Positions 25,634 through 34,800 of a DNA stretch of 64,000 nucleotides are shown piece by piece (position 1 is the first letter of the stretch; every line of letters starts with the position of its first letter). This DNA comes from Mangrovibacterium marinum. Its GTDB lineage: Bacteria; Bacteroidota; Bacteroidia; Bacteroidales; Prolixibacteraceae. The notes beneath the pieces were generated by a model. That model searched no databases and was not told where the DNA came from. It saw only the letters and a list, made by a program, of their open reading frames with translations. Location: the NCBI RefSeq assembly GCF_003046625.1, contig NZ_QAAD01000009.1, forward strand, positions 62,001-126,000, written 5' to 3'. Position numbers and translations under genes: made by a program.

Positions 25634-26522
25634 TTATTTAAAATATGATGAGATAGATACCGACAAGTGGGATACTTGCGTAGCCAAGGCGCCAAACTCA
25701 CTGGTGTATGTGCAGTCGTGGTATCTCGATAAGCTTTGTCCGGTATGGGATGCTTTGGTGGTTGGCGATTATCAGTATGTGATGCCGCTGACGTATCGCA
25801 AAAAATACGGGATCCGCTATTTGTTTCAGCCCTTGTACTGCCAGCAGTTGGGCATCTTTCCTACACCAGGCAAGCAGATAACAGCGGCTTTTTATCAGGC
25901 CGCGCTGCAGCATTTTTCATTCGGACAAATTCACCTCAATGCGATGAACCGGCCCATCAACGAGATGGCGGTTGAAGTGCGCTACAACCTTCTGTTGAAT
26001 CTGAAAGAGCCCTACCGCGAGCTGGCCGCTCATTTTTCGCAGCATACGGTGCGCAAGTTGAAAAAAGCCTCGCACAACCGGCTCAGTTTCATTAATGGGC
26101 TGGCGGTAAAGGATTATCTGGCGTTTAAGACGGAGCACTCAAAATATAGCCTGAAAAAGCAGGAAGTGGAAGGCTTGAAGCAGCTGCTAACCTTTTCGCT
26201 GTCGCGCAACAGGGGCGAGCTGTACGGAGTGTACGACCGAACCAACGAACTGTGTGCTGCTGCTTTCTTTGTGCGCCATCAAAAACGGGTTACCTTTATC
26301 AATGCGGCCAGCAGCCCGCTGGGGCGCGAACTGGGAGCCATGTTTTTTTTGCTCGATCATTTTATACATCTGCATGCCGGCAAAGATTATGTGCTCGACT
26401 TTGAAGGATCGATGATTGACGGTGTGGCCCGCATGTATAAGGGCTTTGGCGCTAGCCCCGAAACCTACTATTACCTGGCCTGGAATAATTTGCCCTTTTG
26501 GGCGAAATGGTTAAAACGATGA
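25614..26522 (+). CDS. FemAB/GNAT-fold acyltransferase of the deacetylase cluster
   Basis: A 302-residue protein of the BioF2/FemAB-like acetyltransferase fold. Marks are NSLVYVQSWYLD near the start, the basic segment RKLKKASHNRLSF in the middle, GELYGVYDRTNELCAAAFFVRHQKRV, and LDFEGSMIDGVARMYKGFGA near the C-terminus, a typical closing motif. Such proteins move an acyl or aminoacyl group onto peptidoglycan or glycans. It overlaps the upstream deacetylase by 20 bases and the downstream one by 4, placing it in the same glycan-modifying operon. The exact donor and acceptor are unknown. Confidence 0.75.
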   Translation: MTDIQVNYLKYDEIDTDKWDTCVAKAPNSLVYVQSWYLDKLCPVWDALVVGDYQYVMPLTYRKKYGIRYLFQPLYCQQLGIFPTPGKQITAAFYQAALQHFSFGQIHLNAMNRPINEMAVEVRYNLLLNLKEPYRELAAHFSQHTVRKLKKASHNRLSFINGLAVKDYLAFKTEHSKYSLKKQEVEGLKQLLTFSLSRNRGELYGVYDRTNELCAAAFFVRHQKRVTFINAASSPLGRELGAMFFLLDHFIHLHAGKDYVLDFEGSMIDGVARMYKGFGASPETYYYLAWNNLPFWAKWLKR

Positions 26523-27460
26523 ATGAATTTTCAGAACAACTTATAGCTGAATTGGCGGCCATTACGCCATTTCGCCTGCTCAAATCGGGAAGGACGCTGC
26601 CGGTTTTGTTGCCTTTTTATCATCTGGTGTCCGATCGGGATTTGCCTTATCGCAATAACTACGACTACCCGTCGGTGGCGCAGTTTGAGGCAGACCTGGA
26701 TTTTTTGTTGCAGCATTTCAGACCCATTGGTTTGGAGCAGTTGCTCAAAGGCGACGATTTGTCGGGCTGCTTCCACCTGAGTTTCGACGATGGTTTGCGA
26801 GAGTGTTACGAGCTGATTGCTCCGCTGCTAAAAAGCAAGGGAATACCCGCGACCTTTTTCATCAACCCATCGTTTGTCGACAATAAGGATCTTTTTCATC
26901 GCTATAAGGCCTCGGTGATCACATCGATCTTTCAGTCGCGGAATATTCAGCTTAGCTTGCAGCGAACCTATGCCGACTTGGCCTCGCTCGATGAGATGGC
27001 TGAAGAGGTTGGGATTAACTGGGACGAGTGGTTGGCCGACAATCAGCCGTACATGACCATGGAGCAGGTGAAAAGCTTGCAGAACGATGGCTTTACCATT
27101 GGTTCGCATTCGATGGATCATCCCGAGTTTGAGCTGTTGGATGAGGAAAGCCAGTTGGAAGAGATTCGCGAAAGTATGGACTGGCTGAACCGCAAGCTGC
27201 AACCCACGATCAAAGCCTTTGCTTTTCCGTTTACCGATTTTGGGGTGAGCGATGCGGTTTTTGAAGCCTGCCAGCGCGAGCGATTGTTCGATCTGAGCTT
27301 CGGCACTGCCGGGATCAAAAAAGAGCGTTTCAATTGTCACTATCAGCGGCTGCCCATGGAGCAAAATACGGCGCTGAGCACCCAGAGGCGGCTCAAACAG
27401 GCTTTTGTGGCCTACCGCCTGAAGGCCTTGCTGGGGAAACATTATGCCCGGAGATCTTAA
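26519..27460 (+). CDS. NodB-type polysaccharide deacetylase
   Basis: A 313-residue carbohydrate esterase family 4 protein. Motif 1 is HLSFDDGLRE (catalytic base Asp and metal Asp), motif 2 is GSHSMDHPEF (metal His pair), and motif 3 is FAFPFTDFG. The N-terminal YHLVSDRDLPY is also typical. It is predicted to deacetylate N-acetylated sugars in an envelope or exopolysaccharide. The ATG at 26519 overlaps the stop of the FemAB-like gene as ATGA, so it is preferred over one at 26498. It is the last gene of the radC-led cluster. The next gene is convergent and starts directly after its stop. Confidence 0.88.
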   Translation: MNEFSEQLIAELAAITPFRLLKSGRTLPVLLPFYHLVSDRDLPYRNNYDYPSVAQFEADLDFLLQHFRPIGLEQLLKGDDLSGCFHLSFDDGLRECYELIAPLLKSKGIPATFFINPSFVDNKDLFHRYKASVITSIFQSRNIQLSLQRTYADLASLDEMAEEVGINWDEWLADNQPYMTMEQVKSLQNDGFTIGSHSMDHPEFELLDEESQLEEIRESMDWLNRKLQPTIKAFAFPFTDFGVSDAVFEACQRERLFDLSFGTAGIKKERFNCHYQRLPMEQNTALSTQRRLKQAFVAYRLKALLGKHYARRS

Positions 27461-28219
27461 TTATTTGACGCATACAAAGAAGAGTTCCCGTTCGCCATTG
27501 CCCAGCCGGTATTGATCCTGGAAGGCGGCAGGGAGGCTTTGCGCGTAGTCAACACATTCAACGGTCCAGTTGGCCTGGCCAAGGCGGTCGATAAAGTCTT
27601 TTCCATGCGCCCGGCACAAATCCGGTTCTCCGTAAAAATGAAGCTTCTCGGCGGCGGTCTCAAGTTCGGGCATCTCAAGGGTTTTCTCCCGGCCGGCTTG
27701 CAACAGGCTTAGGATTAAGGCTTGTCCTCCGGGCTTTAGCACCCGATGCAGCTCACTGATCGCACGCCTTTCGTTGGCTACATGCCCCAGAACATGGGAA
27801 CATATAATCAGGTCGAAATAGTTTGGCGGGAAGGGAATCCGGGTGATATCAATCGGATGGCTGGCGTAAGCGGGGTTGATATCGGCATCGACGTATTCAA
27901 ACGATTGGTTTTTGAATAATTGATCCAGACATTTCTCCGGCGCAAAATGCAAAATGCGTTGAGGCATGGCTTGTGAAAACACTTCCCGCTCCAGGTAAAA
28001 CTTCATTCGTCGGCTGCGTTCCAGCGAGCCACAGTAAGGGCATTCGGCATTGGCTCTCGGTTGGTTTCCCTTGGCTAAAAATTTCCGGAACGTTCGGTTG
28101 CAACAGTTGCAGCGAACCGTTGTGCCCCGGTAGGCAAGGGCGTAAATCCGTTTGATGCCCCGGCGAATCGCGATTCGACGACGTTCCGAAACCAGTTTTT
28201 TATAAATCGCTTTGACCAT
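27461..28219 (-). CDS. SAM-dependent methyltransferase with N-terminal zinc ribbon
   Basis: A 252-residue protein. The first 70 residues include a likely zinc ribbon, CNCCNRTF and CPYCGSLERSRR. The methyltransferase fold follows: RILHFAPEKCLDQLF, YVDADINP, FDLIICSHVLGHVANERRAISE and HRVLKPGGQALIL. The zinc ribbon suggests an RNA, protein or glycan-linked substrate. Its position facing the deacetylase operon with no gap between the stops suggests a role in the same surface-glycan locus, but this is inference. In similar loci such genes are often annotated as glycan-cluster methyltransferases. Confidence 0.8.
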   Translation of the reverse strand: MVKAIYKKLVSERRRIAIRRGIKRIYALAYRGTTVRCNCCNRTFRKFLAKGNQPRANAECPYCGSLERSRRMKFYLEREVFSQAMPQRILHFAPEKCLDQLFKNQSFEYVDADINPAYASHPIDITRIPFPPNYFDLIICSHVLGHVANERRAISELHRVLKPGGQALILSLLQAGREKTLEMPELETAAEKLHFYGEPDLCRAHGKDFIDRLGQANWTVECVDYAQSLPAAFQDQYRLGNGERELFFVCVK

Positions 28220-28334
28220 AGTTGCGGGTTTGCAGGGGTAAAGATAGAATTATATCTGCCGCAAAACAGTCAGCAACAACTCGCTGAGGTGAATTTTATA
28301 GCCAGCTGATTCTCGGCTAACGGGAAAAAATGCG

Positions 28335-28359
28335 TATTTTCGCCCAAAATTTTTTTGGG
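28335..28359 (+). promoter_or_regulatory. upp -7 element and leader hairpin
   Basis: TATTTTCG (28335-28342) resembles a -7 box. Directly after it CCCAAAA (28343-28349) and TTTTGGG (28353-28359) form a perfect 7-bp stem that ends two bases before the upp ATG. Placed there, the hairpin would occupy nearly the whole leader and could limit ribosome access. Confidence 0.45.
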
Positions 28360-28361
28360 AC

Positions 28362-29024
28362 ATGAAAATTTACAACCTCAGCGAATCAACGTCAATCTTC
28401 AATCAATACATTTCTGAGATTCGCGACGAAAGCATCCAGCGCGACCCGCTTCGTTTCCGCCGAAACCTGGAACGGTTGGGCGAATTGTTTGCTTATGAAA
28501 TCAGCAAAACACTCGAATATAAAGTGGCCGATGTGAAAACCCCTCTGGGAATTGCACAGGTGCCTGTTTTGAAGCAACAACCGGTGCTGGCAACCATTCT
28601 GCGTGCCGGCTTACCCTTGCAGCAAGGCTTGCTGAATATTTTCGACAAAGCCGAGAATGCCTTTATTTCGGCCTACCGGAAGTACGACGACGAAGGCGAG
28701 TTTCATATCGAGTTTGAATACCTGGCAACGCCCGATATCAGCGATAAGGTGCTCATGCTTACCGACCCCATGCTGGCCTCGGGTGCCTCCATGGAGATTT
28801 CGTACAAAGCCATGATGCAAAAAGGCGAACCCGAACACGTGCATTTGGTGGCCATTATTGCCAGCCGCAAAGGGGTCGACTACGTGAAACAACACATTAA
28901 AGCCAAGAATGTAACCCTCTGGGTGGGCGCCATCGACGAGGAAATGACCATGAAATCGTACATCGTTCCCGGATTGGGCGATGCCGGCGATTTGGCCTTC
29001 GGTCCCAAGATTGATTCACACTAG
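28362..29024 (+). CDS. upp: Uracil phosphoribosyltransferase
   Basis: A 220-residue pyrimidine-salvage enzyme that makes UMP from uracil and PRPP. Family blocks are ILRAGLPLQQGLL, the PRPP loop VLMLTDPMLASGASM, and the C-terminal uracil-binding PGLGDAGDLAFG. Length and motifs are standard. It stands alone with its own terminator at 29049. A short hairpin lies immediately before the start codon. Confidence 0.96.
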   Translation: MKIYNLSESTSIFNQYISEIRDESIQRDPLRFRRNLERLGELFAYEISKTLEYKVADVKTPLGIAQVPVLKQQPVLATILRAGLPLQQGLLNIFDKAENAFISAYRKYDDEGEFHIEFEYLATPDISDKVLMLTDPMLASGASMEISYKAMMQKGEPEHVHLVAIIASRKGVDYVKQHIKAKNVTLWVGAIDEEMTMKSYIVPGLGDAGDLAFGPKIDSH

Positions 29025-29048
29025 AAATTCTTGATATAAGAGCTATTG

Positions 29049-29073
29049 AAGCCGGCATGTTCCGGCTTTTTTT
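29049..29073 (+). terminator. Terminator of upp
   Basis: AAGCCGG pairs with CCGGCTT, loop CATGTT, followed by a T-run. Confidence 0.85.
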
Positions 29074-29090
29074 ATGAACGTCACTTTTTC

Positions 29091-29370
29091 CGGCGCTTTA
29101 GAGCCTATTCCTTTGCTTCAACTTTTGATCAACGCGGATCTTTTGTCCTACCGGACGGTTTTTCATTTTTGTAGTCCTGCCCGGCCGGTCTGACGGGGAC
29201 ACAAAAACGAAACAAAAAGGTCATGGCTGATTTTTATCTTCAACTGCCATCTGCCGAAAAGCTAAGTTCAACCGGGTGATCTCCGTCTCACGACGGAGCT
29301 TCCCGGGTTCACTAAGCTTTCCGTTTGATTCCGGTCTTGTTAAAAATAGGCCAACCGGTTCCCAACTTTT
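29091..29370. repeat. Decayed intergenic repeat, copy 1
   Basis: This stretch shares three ordered blocks with a second copy at 29543-29880: TTTTGTCCTACCGGAC (29141), GCTTTCCGTTTGATTCCGG (29316) and AAAAATAGGCCAACCGGTT (29342). The order is the same and the offsets are 463, 452 and 509 bases. No coding frame is supported. Inside it, 29270-29309 is a large hairpin with CTCCGTC/GACGGAG at its tip. Confidence 0.7.
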
Positions 29371-29440
29371 TGGCATTGATCGAACGTCATTCTTATACGC
29401 TGATGGTGCTTTTTGTAATCTACCTGTAGCTTCTGGATTT

Positions 29441-29464
29441 CCCCGCTCTGCTCGCAGAGAGGGG
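29441..29464. repeat. Long palindrome between the two repeat copies
   Basis: CCCC-CTCTGC and GCAGAG-GGGG pair around loop TC with a single mismatch. It is GC-rich, in a region otherwise without genes, and resembles an extragenic palindrome. Confidence 0.6.
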
Positions 29465-29542
29465 ACAGAATTGAATCGATCCGCCAGGATTGGTTCATTT
29501 CAGGGGAGAGTTACAGAGGGCTACTGGTATGTGTTTTGAAAG

Positions 29543-29880
29543 TTCCTTCCACGGCGTTTCGGAGCCTGCTGTTTTTTTCGCCTACTCTTGCGCAATTCGG
29601 AGCTTTTGTCCTACCGGACAGGTTTTCATCTTTCAGCAATGGCTTTAGCCATTCAATTTGGGTAGTACAAACGATAACACGAAGATTGTCCCGTCCCGTC
29701 CGGGACGGAATTTTACCAGCGGAAATGCCAAAGCTACCCAAATGTCATCCCTCCGGGATTTTTCGGAGCTTTCCGTTTGATTCCGGCCTCTCTTAAGAAA
29801 CATCACTCTGTTTTTTTTCTGTATAGCATTTTCGAATGTGAACACTCGATAAAAATAGGCCAACCGGTTTCCGACTCTTC
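29543..29880. repeat. Decayed intergenic repeat, copy 2, with embedded palindromes
   Basis: Carries the same three ordered blocks as copy 1, at 29604, 29768 and 29851. Three extra perfect palindromes lie within it: AATGGCT-TT-AGCCATT (29638-29653), CCGTCCCG-TC-CGGGACGG (29691-29708) and ATCCC-TCC-GGGAT (29747-29759). The last is a common Bacteroidota intergenic phrase (recollection). No protein frame is supported. Confidence 0.7.
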
Positions 29881-30023
29881 CTCCTTGTTCAAAAGGACTC
29901 CTTACTGGTTAACGCTTTTTAAAATGACAATCCCGACAACTGTTGAAAACAACGATAACAGCATCGTCGAAAAATAGTAAACTTTCATTCCTGTTGGTGA
30001 TTCCCCGGAATTAGGAAGGTTTT
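29881..30023. other. Remainder of the 29-30 kb gene-free region
   Basis: No gene, hairpin with T-run or promoter was recognised between repeat copy 2 and the end of the minus-strand methyltransferase. Confidence 0.4.
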
Positions 30024-30818
30024 TTATGACTTTGATGCACTTACCGCAAACACCATCGGTATTTTATTTCCCAGATGCTCGATCCTGTATTTGTTTTCGC
30101 CACAGGCAACGGTTTTATTAAAGCAATTGTAGGGAGAATAGTCAAATTCATCAAAAGCAGTGATCGTTAAGCCTTCTTTGATCAGGCTGTTGAGTAGCTC
30201 GCTGGTCGGATGGTTCCAGCATACCGATTGCAGTTCAATCGGTGCTTGGCGGTCGGTATAGGTGCCGGTTTCAGTTTCAACGATGGTTTCACGGTTGAAA
30301 TAATCGTATTGGATATGCGTGAAATCCGGATCAAAAGCCCAAACGAAAGGGTGAAACTCCACCAACAATAGTTGCCCTCGGGGTTTTAGGAAATGGGAGA
30401 CGACTGCTGCCCAGCGATTCAAATCGGGCAACCAGCCAATTACGCCATAGCTGGTAAATACCAGGTCGAACGAGTCATACAGCTGATTGGGTAAATCGTA
30501 TAAATCGCAACAGATAAACCGAACATCCTGTCCACAATCCTTGGCCAGTTGTTCGGCACGCTTGATCGCTTCGTCCGACAAATCGACCGCCGTAACCTTG
30601 GCACCCATCCGCGAAAGCGAAATGCTGTCCTGCCCGAAATGGCATTGCAGATGCAGTACTTTTTTCCCCTTAATGTTACCGAGCCGCTCCAGTTCGATGT
30701 TTTGTAATGAGCTGCCTCCTTCAATAAAATCTTTTACCCCGTAAAAATCCGAGTCAAAATGAATCAAGGTGCGGGCGTTCCACAGCTTACGGTTGATGTC
30801 AATGTAATTTCGATCCAT
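30024..30818 (-). CDS. Class I SAM-dependent methyltransferase
   Basis: A 264-residue enzyme with the SAM-binding site KKVLHLQCHFGQDSISLSRM, the acidic-loop VTAVDLSDEAIKRA, FICCDLYDLP and FDLVFTSYGVIGWLPDLNRW, then FLKPRGQLLLVEFHPFVW. It is similar to general small-molecule methyltransferases of the UbiE/Methyltransf_11-25 type. The substrate is unknown. The gene stands alone, divergent from recX, with about 60 bases between their starts. Confidence 0.88.
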   Translation of the reverse strand: MDRNYIDINRKLWNARTLIHFDSDFYGVKDFIEGGSSLQNIELERLGNIKGKKVLHLQCHFGQDSISLSRMGAKVTAVDLSDEAIKRAEQLAKDCGQDVRFICCDLYDLPNQLYDSFDLVFTSYGVIGWLPDLNRWAAVVSHFLKPRGQLLLVEFHPFVWAFDPDFTHIQYDYFNRETIVETETGTYTDRQAPIELQSVCWNHPTSELLNSLIKEGLTITAFDEFDYSPYNCFNKTVACGENKYRIEHLGNKIPMVFAVSASKS

Positions 30819-30828
30819 ATTCGTTGTT

Positions 30829-30857
30829 TTGAAAGGTGCATCAAGGTATTAACTTTG
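30829..30857 (+). promoter_or_regulatory. Promoter of recX
   Basis: TTG at 30829 and TAACTTTG at 30850-30857 with 18 bases between. An exact -7 consensus, 22 bases before the recX start. Confidence 0.75.
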
Positions 30858-30879
30858 CGCAATAAGGGCAAATACGACA

Positions 30880-31356
30880 ATGACAGAATTGAATAACGAA
30901 CAAAAGCAAGCTTTCGCCAAAGCAGCAGCGCTGTGCAGCCGGGCCGAGAAAAGCCCCGGTGCTATTCAGAAGAAGCTCGGGCAGTGGGGGCTTGCGCCGG
31001 AGGAGGCCGAGGCGGTGATGCAACTGCTTTTTCAGCAAAAATTTTTGGACGAGGAACGTTTTGCAAGCAGCTATGTGCGCGATAAATTTCGCTTTAACCA
31101 GTGGGGGAGGGTGAAAATCGCCTTTCACCTGAAAGCCGAGGGCATTTCGGGCCCGATTATTTCGGGGGCTATGGACGAAATTAACGAGGACGACTACCGC
31201 GACAGCCTGAAACGCCTGCTGGCCGACAAAATTCGTAAAACCAAAGCCGCCAATCACTACGATTTGAAGGCGAAGGTGGTCCGTTTTGCGCAAAGCCGCG
31301 GTTTCGAGCCCGATCTCATCTTTTCAATCTTCGACCAACTCAGCACCACCGACTAA
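30880..31356 (+). CDS. recX: Regulatory protein RecX
   Basis: A 158-residue RecX-family protein made of three-helix repeats: ALCSRAEKSPGAIQKKLGQWG, FLDEERFASSYVRDKFRFNQWG, then KIAFHLKAEGISGPII and FAQSRGFEPDLIFSIF. RecX binds RecA filaments and limits strand exchange. Length is normal. recA is not in the window. The gene has its own promoter. An unusual 41-bp repeat array lies in the 3' region before a terminator at 31780, so the array is probably transcribed as part of the recX message. Confidence 0.93.
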   Translation: MTELNNEQKQAFAKAAALCSRAEKSPGAIQKKLGQWGLAPEEAEAVMQLLFQQKFLDEERFASSYVRDKFRFNQWGRVKIAFHLKAEGISGPIISGAMDEINEDDYRDSLKRLLADKIRKTKAANHYDLKAKVVRFAQSRGFEPDLIFSIFDQLSTTD

Positions 31357-31423
31357 GCGTTTGTGCTTCGATTGGCACGCGCGCCCTCATGCCCGCAGCC
31401 TAAAACCGATCGGTTGCTGAAAC

Positions 31424-31720
31424 GTGCTCACGGCGTGGGCATCGAATTCAGCGTTCTTTTTTTGGTGCTCACGGCGTGGGCATCCAATTCAGCGTTCTTT
31501 TTTTGGTGCTCACGGCATGGGCATCGAATTCAGCGTTCTTTTTTTCGTGCTCATGGCGTGGGCATCAAATTCGGAGTTCTTTTTTTGGTGCTCATGGCGT
31601 GGGCATCCAATTCAGACTTCTTTTTTGCGTGCTCACGGCGTGGGCATCAAATTCGGAGTTCTTTTTTTCGTGCTCATGGCGTGAGCATCCAATTGTTGTG
31701 CAACATTTTCGTGCTCACGA
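31424..31720. repeat. Exact 41-bp period array, seven full units plus one partial
   Basis: Units begin GTGCTCA at 31424, 31465, 31506, 31547, 31588, 31629, 31670 and 31711, each exactly 41 bases apart. Each unit has TGCTCAY-GGC-GTGRGCA, an inverted repeat giving a 7-bp stem with loop GGC, followed in units 1-6 by a conserved ATTCRGNSTTC and seven T. In the last full unit (31670) the right arm changes G to A opposite T, turning a wobble pair into a Watson-Crick pair. That unit has lost the T-run phrase but still keeps 41 bases. All three forward frames are open, because 41 is not divisible by three. It looks like a structured non-coding array rather than a gene. Confidence 0.85.
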
Positions 31721-31779
31721 CCTGTTCACGCAGAAATTCAGCCTGCTGTAAGCAACCAATGTCCGAAACAGGCAGTTCG

Positions 31780-31808
31780 CCGGTCAATATTCTCGGACCG
31801 GAGTTTTT
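31780..31808 (+). terminator. Terminator downstream of recX and the 41-bp array
   Basis: CCGGTC (31780-31785) pairs with GACCGG (31796-31801), followed by AG and five T. It is placed so that the recX message would contain the array. Confidence 0.7.
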
Positions 31809-31891
31809 AAAGCCTGATTGAAAAGCGTATTTTTAGCCGGCGGAAAAAAGCGGGGCGACCGATTTCCGCCAACGATTTAAACCATTTGAGA

Positions 31892-34800
31892 ATGATTCCA
31901 TTTACGCATTTACACGTTCACTCGCAATACTCCATCCTCGATGGTGCCGCCAGTATTAAAGGGCTGGTGGGCAAAGCCAAGAACGACGGCATGACCGCCC
32001 TGGCTCTGACCGACCACGGGATGATGTTCGGGATTAAAGAGTTTTGGGATACCTGTAAAAAGGAAGGCCTGAAGCCGATCCTGGGCTGCGAAACCTATGT
32101 GGCGTCGCGCAAAATATCGGATAAAAGCGATAAAGTTGACCGATCGGGCGACCACCTCATCCTGTTGGCCAAAAACCGCACGGGCTACGTGAACCTGATC
32201 AAGCTGATCTCGGTGGCGGCCACCGATGGCTTCTACTACAAACCGCGTATCGATAAGGAATTGCTCGAGCAGCACAAGGAAGGCCTGATTGTGTCGTCGT
32301 CCTGTTTGGGGGGCGAGGTGCCGCAGCATATTATGAACTCCACCTTCGAGGAGGCCGAGGAAACCGTGAAATGGTACAAATCGGTGTTTGGCGCCGATTA
32401 CTACCTGGAGCTGCAACGCCACAACTCGGAACTGCCCGAGATGAACGAGCAGGTGTACAAGTACCAGGTGATGGTGAACGAGCGCGTGCTGGAGCTCTCG
32501 AAAAAATACGACGTTAAGGTAATTTGTACCAACGACGTTCACTTTATTAATAAGGAAGATGCCGATGCGCACGACCTGCTGATCTGCCTGAATACCGGTA
32601 AAGACTACGACGATCCGAACCGGATGCGCTATACCAAACAAGAATGGTTTAAAACGCAGGCCGAGATGAACGAGCTGTTTGCCGATGTGCCCGAAGCGCT
32701 GCAAAATACCCAGGAAATTGTCGATAAGGTTGAAGTGTACGAGCTGAACTCGTCGCCCATCATGCCGCCATTCCCCATTCCCGAGGAGTTCGGCACCATG
32801 GAACACTACCTGGAAACCTTTAACGAAGCGGCCATTCTCGAGGAATTTGGCGAGAAGAGCGTGGAACGAAACGGCGGATACGAGAAAACCCTCCGCGTGA
32901 AGCTCGAGTCCGATTACTTGCAGCATCTCACCTACGAAGGGGCTTATGTGCGCTACGGAAATCCGCTGCCCAAGGATGTGAAAGATCGTATCGACTTCGA
33001 GCTCGACACCATCAAAACCATGGGTTTCCCGGGGTACTTCCTCATTGTGCAGGACTTTATCGGTGCTGCACGCGACATGGGCGTGCTGGTTGGCCCCGGC
33101 CGTGGATCGGCTGCCGGTGCTGCGGTGTCGTACTGCGTGGGTATTACCAACATCGACCCCATTAAGTACGACCTGCTGTTCGAACGTTTCCTGAACCCCG
33201 ACCGGATCTCCATGCCTGATGTCGATATCGACTTCGACGACGATGGCCGTCAGATGGTGCTCGACTGGGTAACCGATAAATATGGACAGGACAAGGTGGC
33301 GCACATCTGTACCTTCGGAACCATGGCCACCAAACTGGCTATTCGCGATGTGGCGCGGGTGCTCAAGCTGCCGCTGCCCGATGCCGACCGTCTGGCCAAG
33401 CTGGTGCCCGAAGCACCCAAAATGAGTTTTGCCAAGGCCTATAAGGAAAGCCCCGAGCTGGCTGCCGAGCGCGATTCGGACGATCCGCTGGTGCGCGACA
33501 CCCTCAAATACGCGGGCACCCTCGAAGGATCGGTGCGCCAAACCGGTGTGCATGCCTGTGGGATCCTCATCAGCCGCGACCCGCTGACCGATCATATTCC
33601 CATTATGCCCACCAAGGAGGAGCACCTGTTCACCACCCAGTACGACGGCCGCTTTGTGGAGGCTATCGGCTTGCTGAAGATGGACTTCCTGGGACTGAAA
33701 ACCCTGTCGATCATTAAAGAGTGTTTGGAGAATATCCGGCTTTCCAAAGGAATTGTCATCGACATCGACAAAATTCCGATGGACGATGCCAAGACCTTCG
33801 AGCTGTTCAGTCATGGCGACACCACGGCAATCTTTCAGTTTGAATCGCCGGGGATGAAAAAGCACCTGCGCAACCTGAAACCCAACCGTTTCGAGGACCT
33901 GGTTGCCATGAATGCCCTGTATCGTCCCGGTCCAATGGAATACATCCCCGACTACATCGAGCGGAAACATGGCCGCAAAAAGGTAGAGTACGACCACCCC
34001 ATGATGGAAAAGTACCTGAGCGACACCTACGGAATTACCGTGTTCCAGGAACAGGTGATGCTCCTGTCGCGCCACTTGGGTGGATTCACCCGGGGCGACT
34101 CCGACTCGCTGCGTAAGGCCATGGGGAAAAAGATTATTGCCATGATGGATAAGCTGAAAGTGAAGTTCGTGGAAGGCTGTAAGGCCAACCCCGATTTTGT
34201 GGAAGGCTGCAAGCAGATTGGCAAGGAAAACGAAATTGAAAAGCTGATTAATAAGATTTGGAAGGACTGGGAAGCCTTTGCCAGCTATGCCTTCAACAAA
34301 TCGCACTCGGTTTGTTATGCCTACATTGCCTATCAAACCGGTTACCTGAAGGCCCACTATCCGGCCGAATTTATGGCCGCCAACATGAGCCGTAACCTCA
34401 GCAATATTGTCGATATTACCAAGCTCATGGAAGAGTCGAAGCGGATGGGCATCAACGTATTTGGCCCCGATGTGAACGAATCGTTCCAGAAGTTTACTGT
34501 AAACAAAAACGGCGACGTTCGCTTTGGTATGGCCGCCATCAAGGGGGTTGGCGCCGGCGCCGTTGCCGAGATTGTGAAAGCGCGCGACAAAGGGCCTTTC
34601 AACAATATCTTCGATTTTGTGGAGCGCGTGAACCTGCAGTCGGTCAATAAAAAGAATATCGAAGGGTTGGCCAGTGCCGGTGCTTTCGATAGCTTCGGCA
34701 TGAAACGAAGCCAGTTCTTTGCCAGCGCCGAGGAAAACGATGCCCCTTTCATCGAGAAGTTGATTAAGTACGGGCACCAGATCCAGTCGGAAAGCAATAA

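Noticed and set aside
31363-31821. Repetitive open frame of about 150 residues over the 41-bp array
   Set aside because: The 41-base period is not divisible by three and has no stops in any forward frame, so all three frames are open by construction. No start signal or family match.
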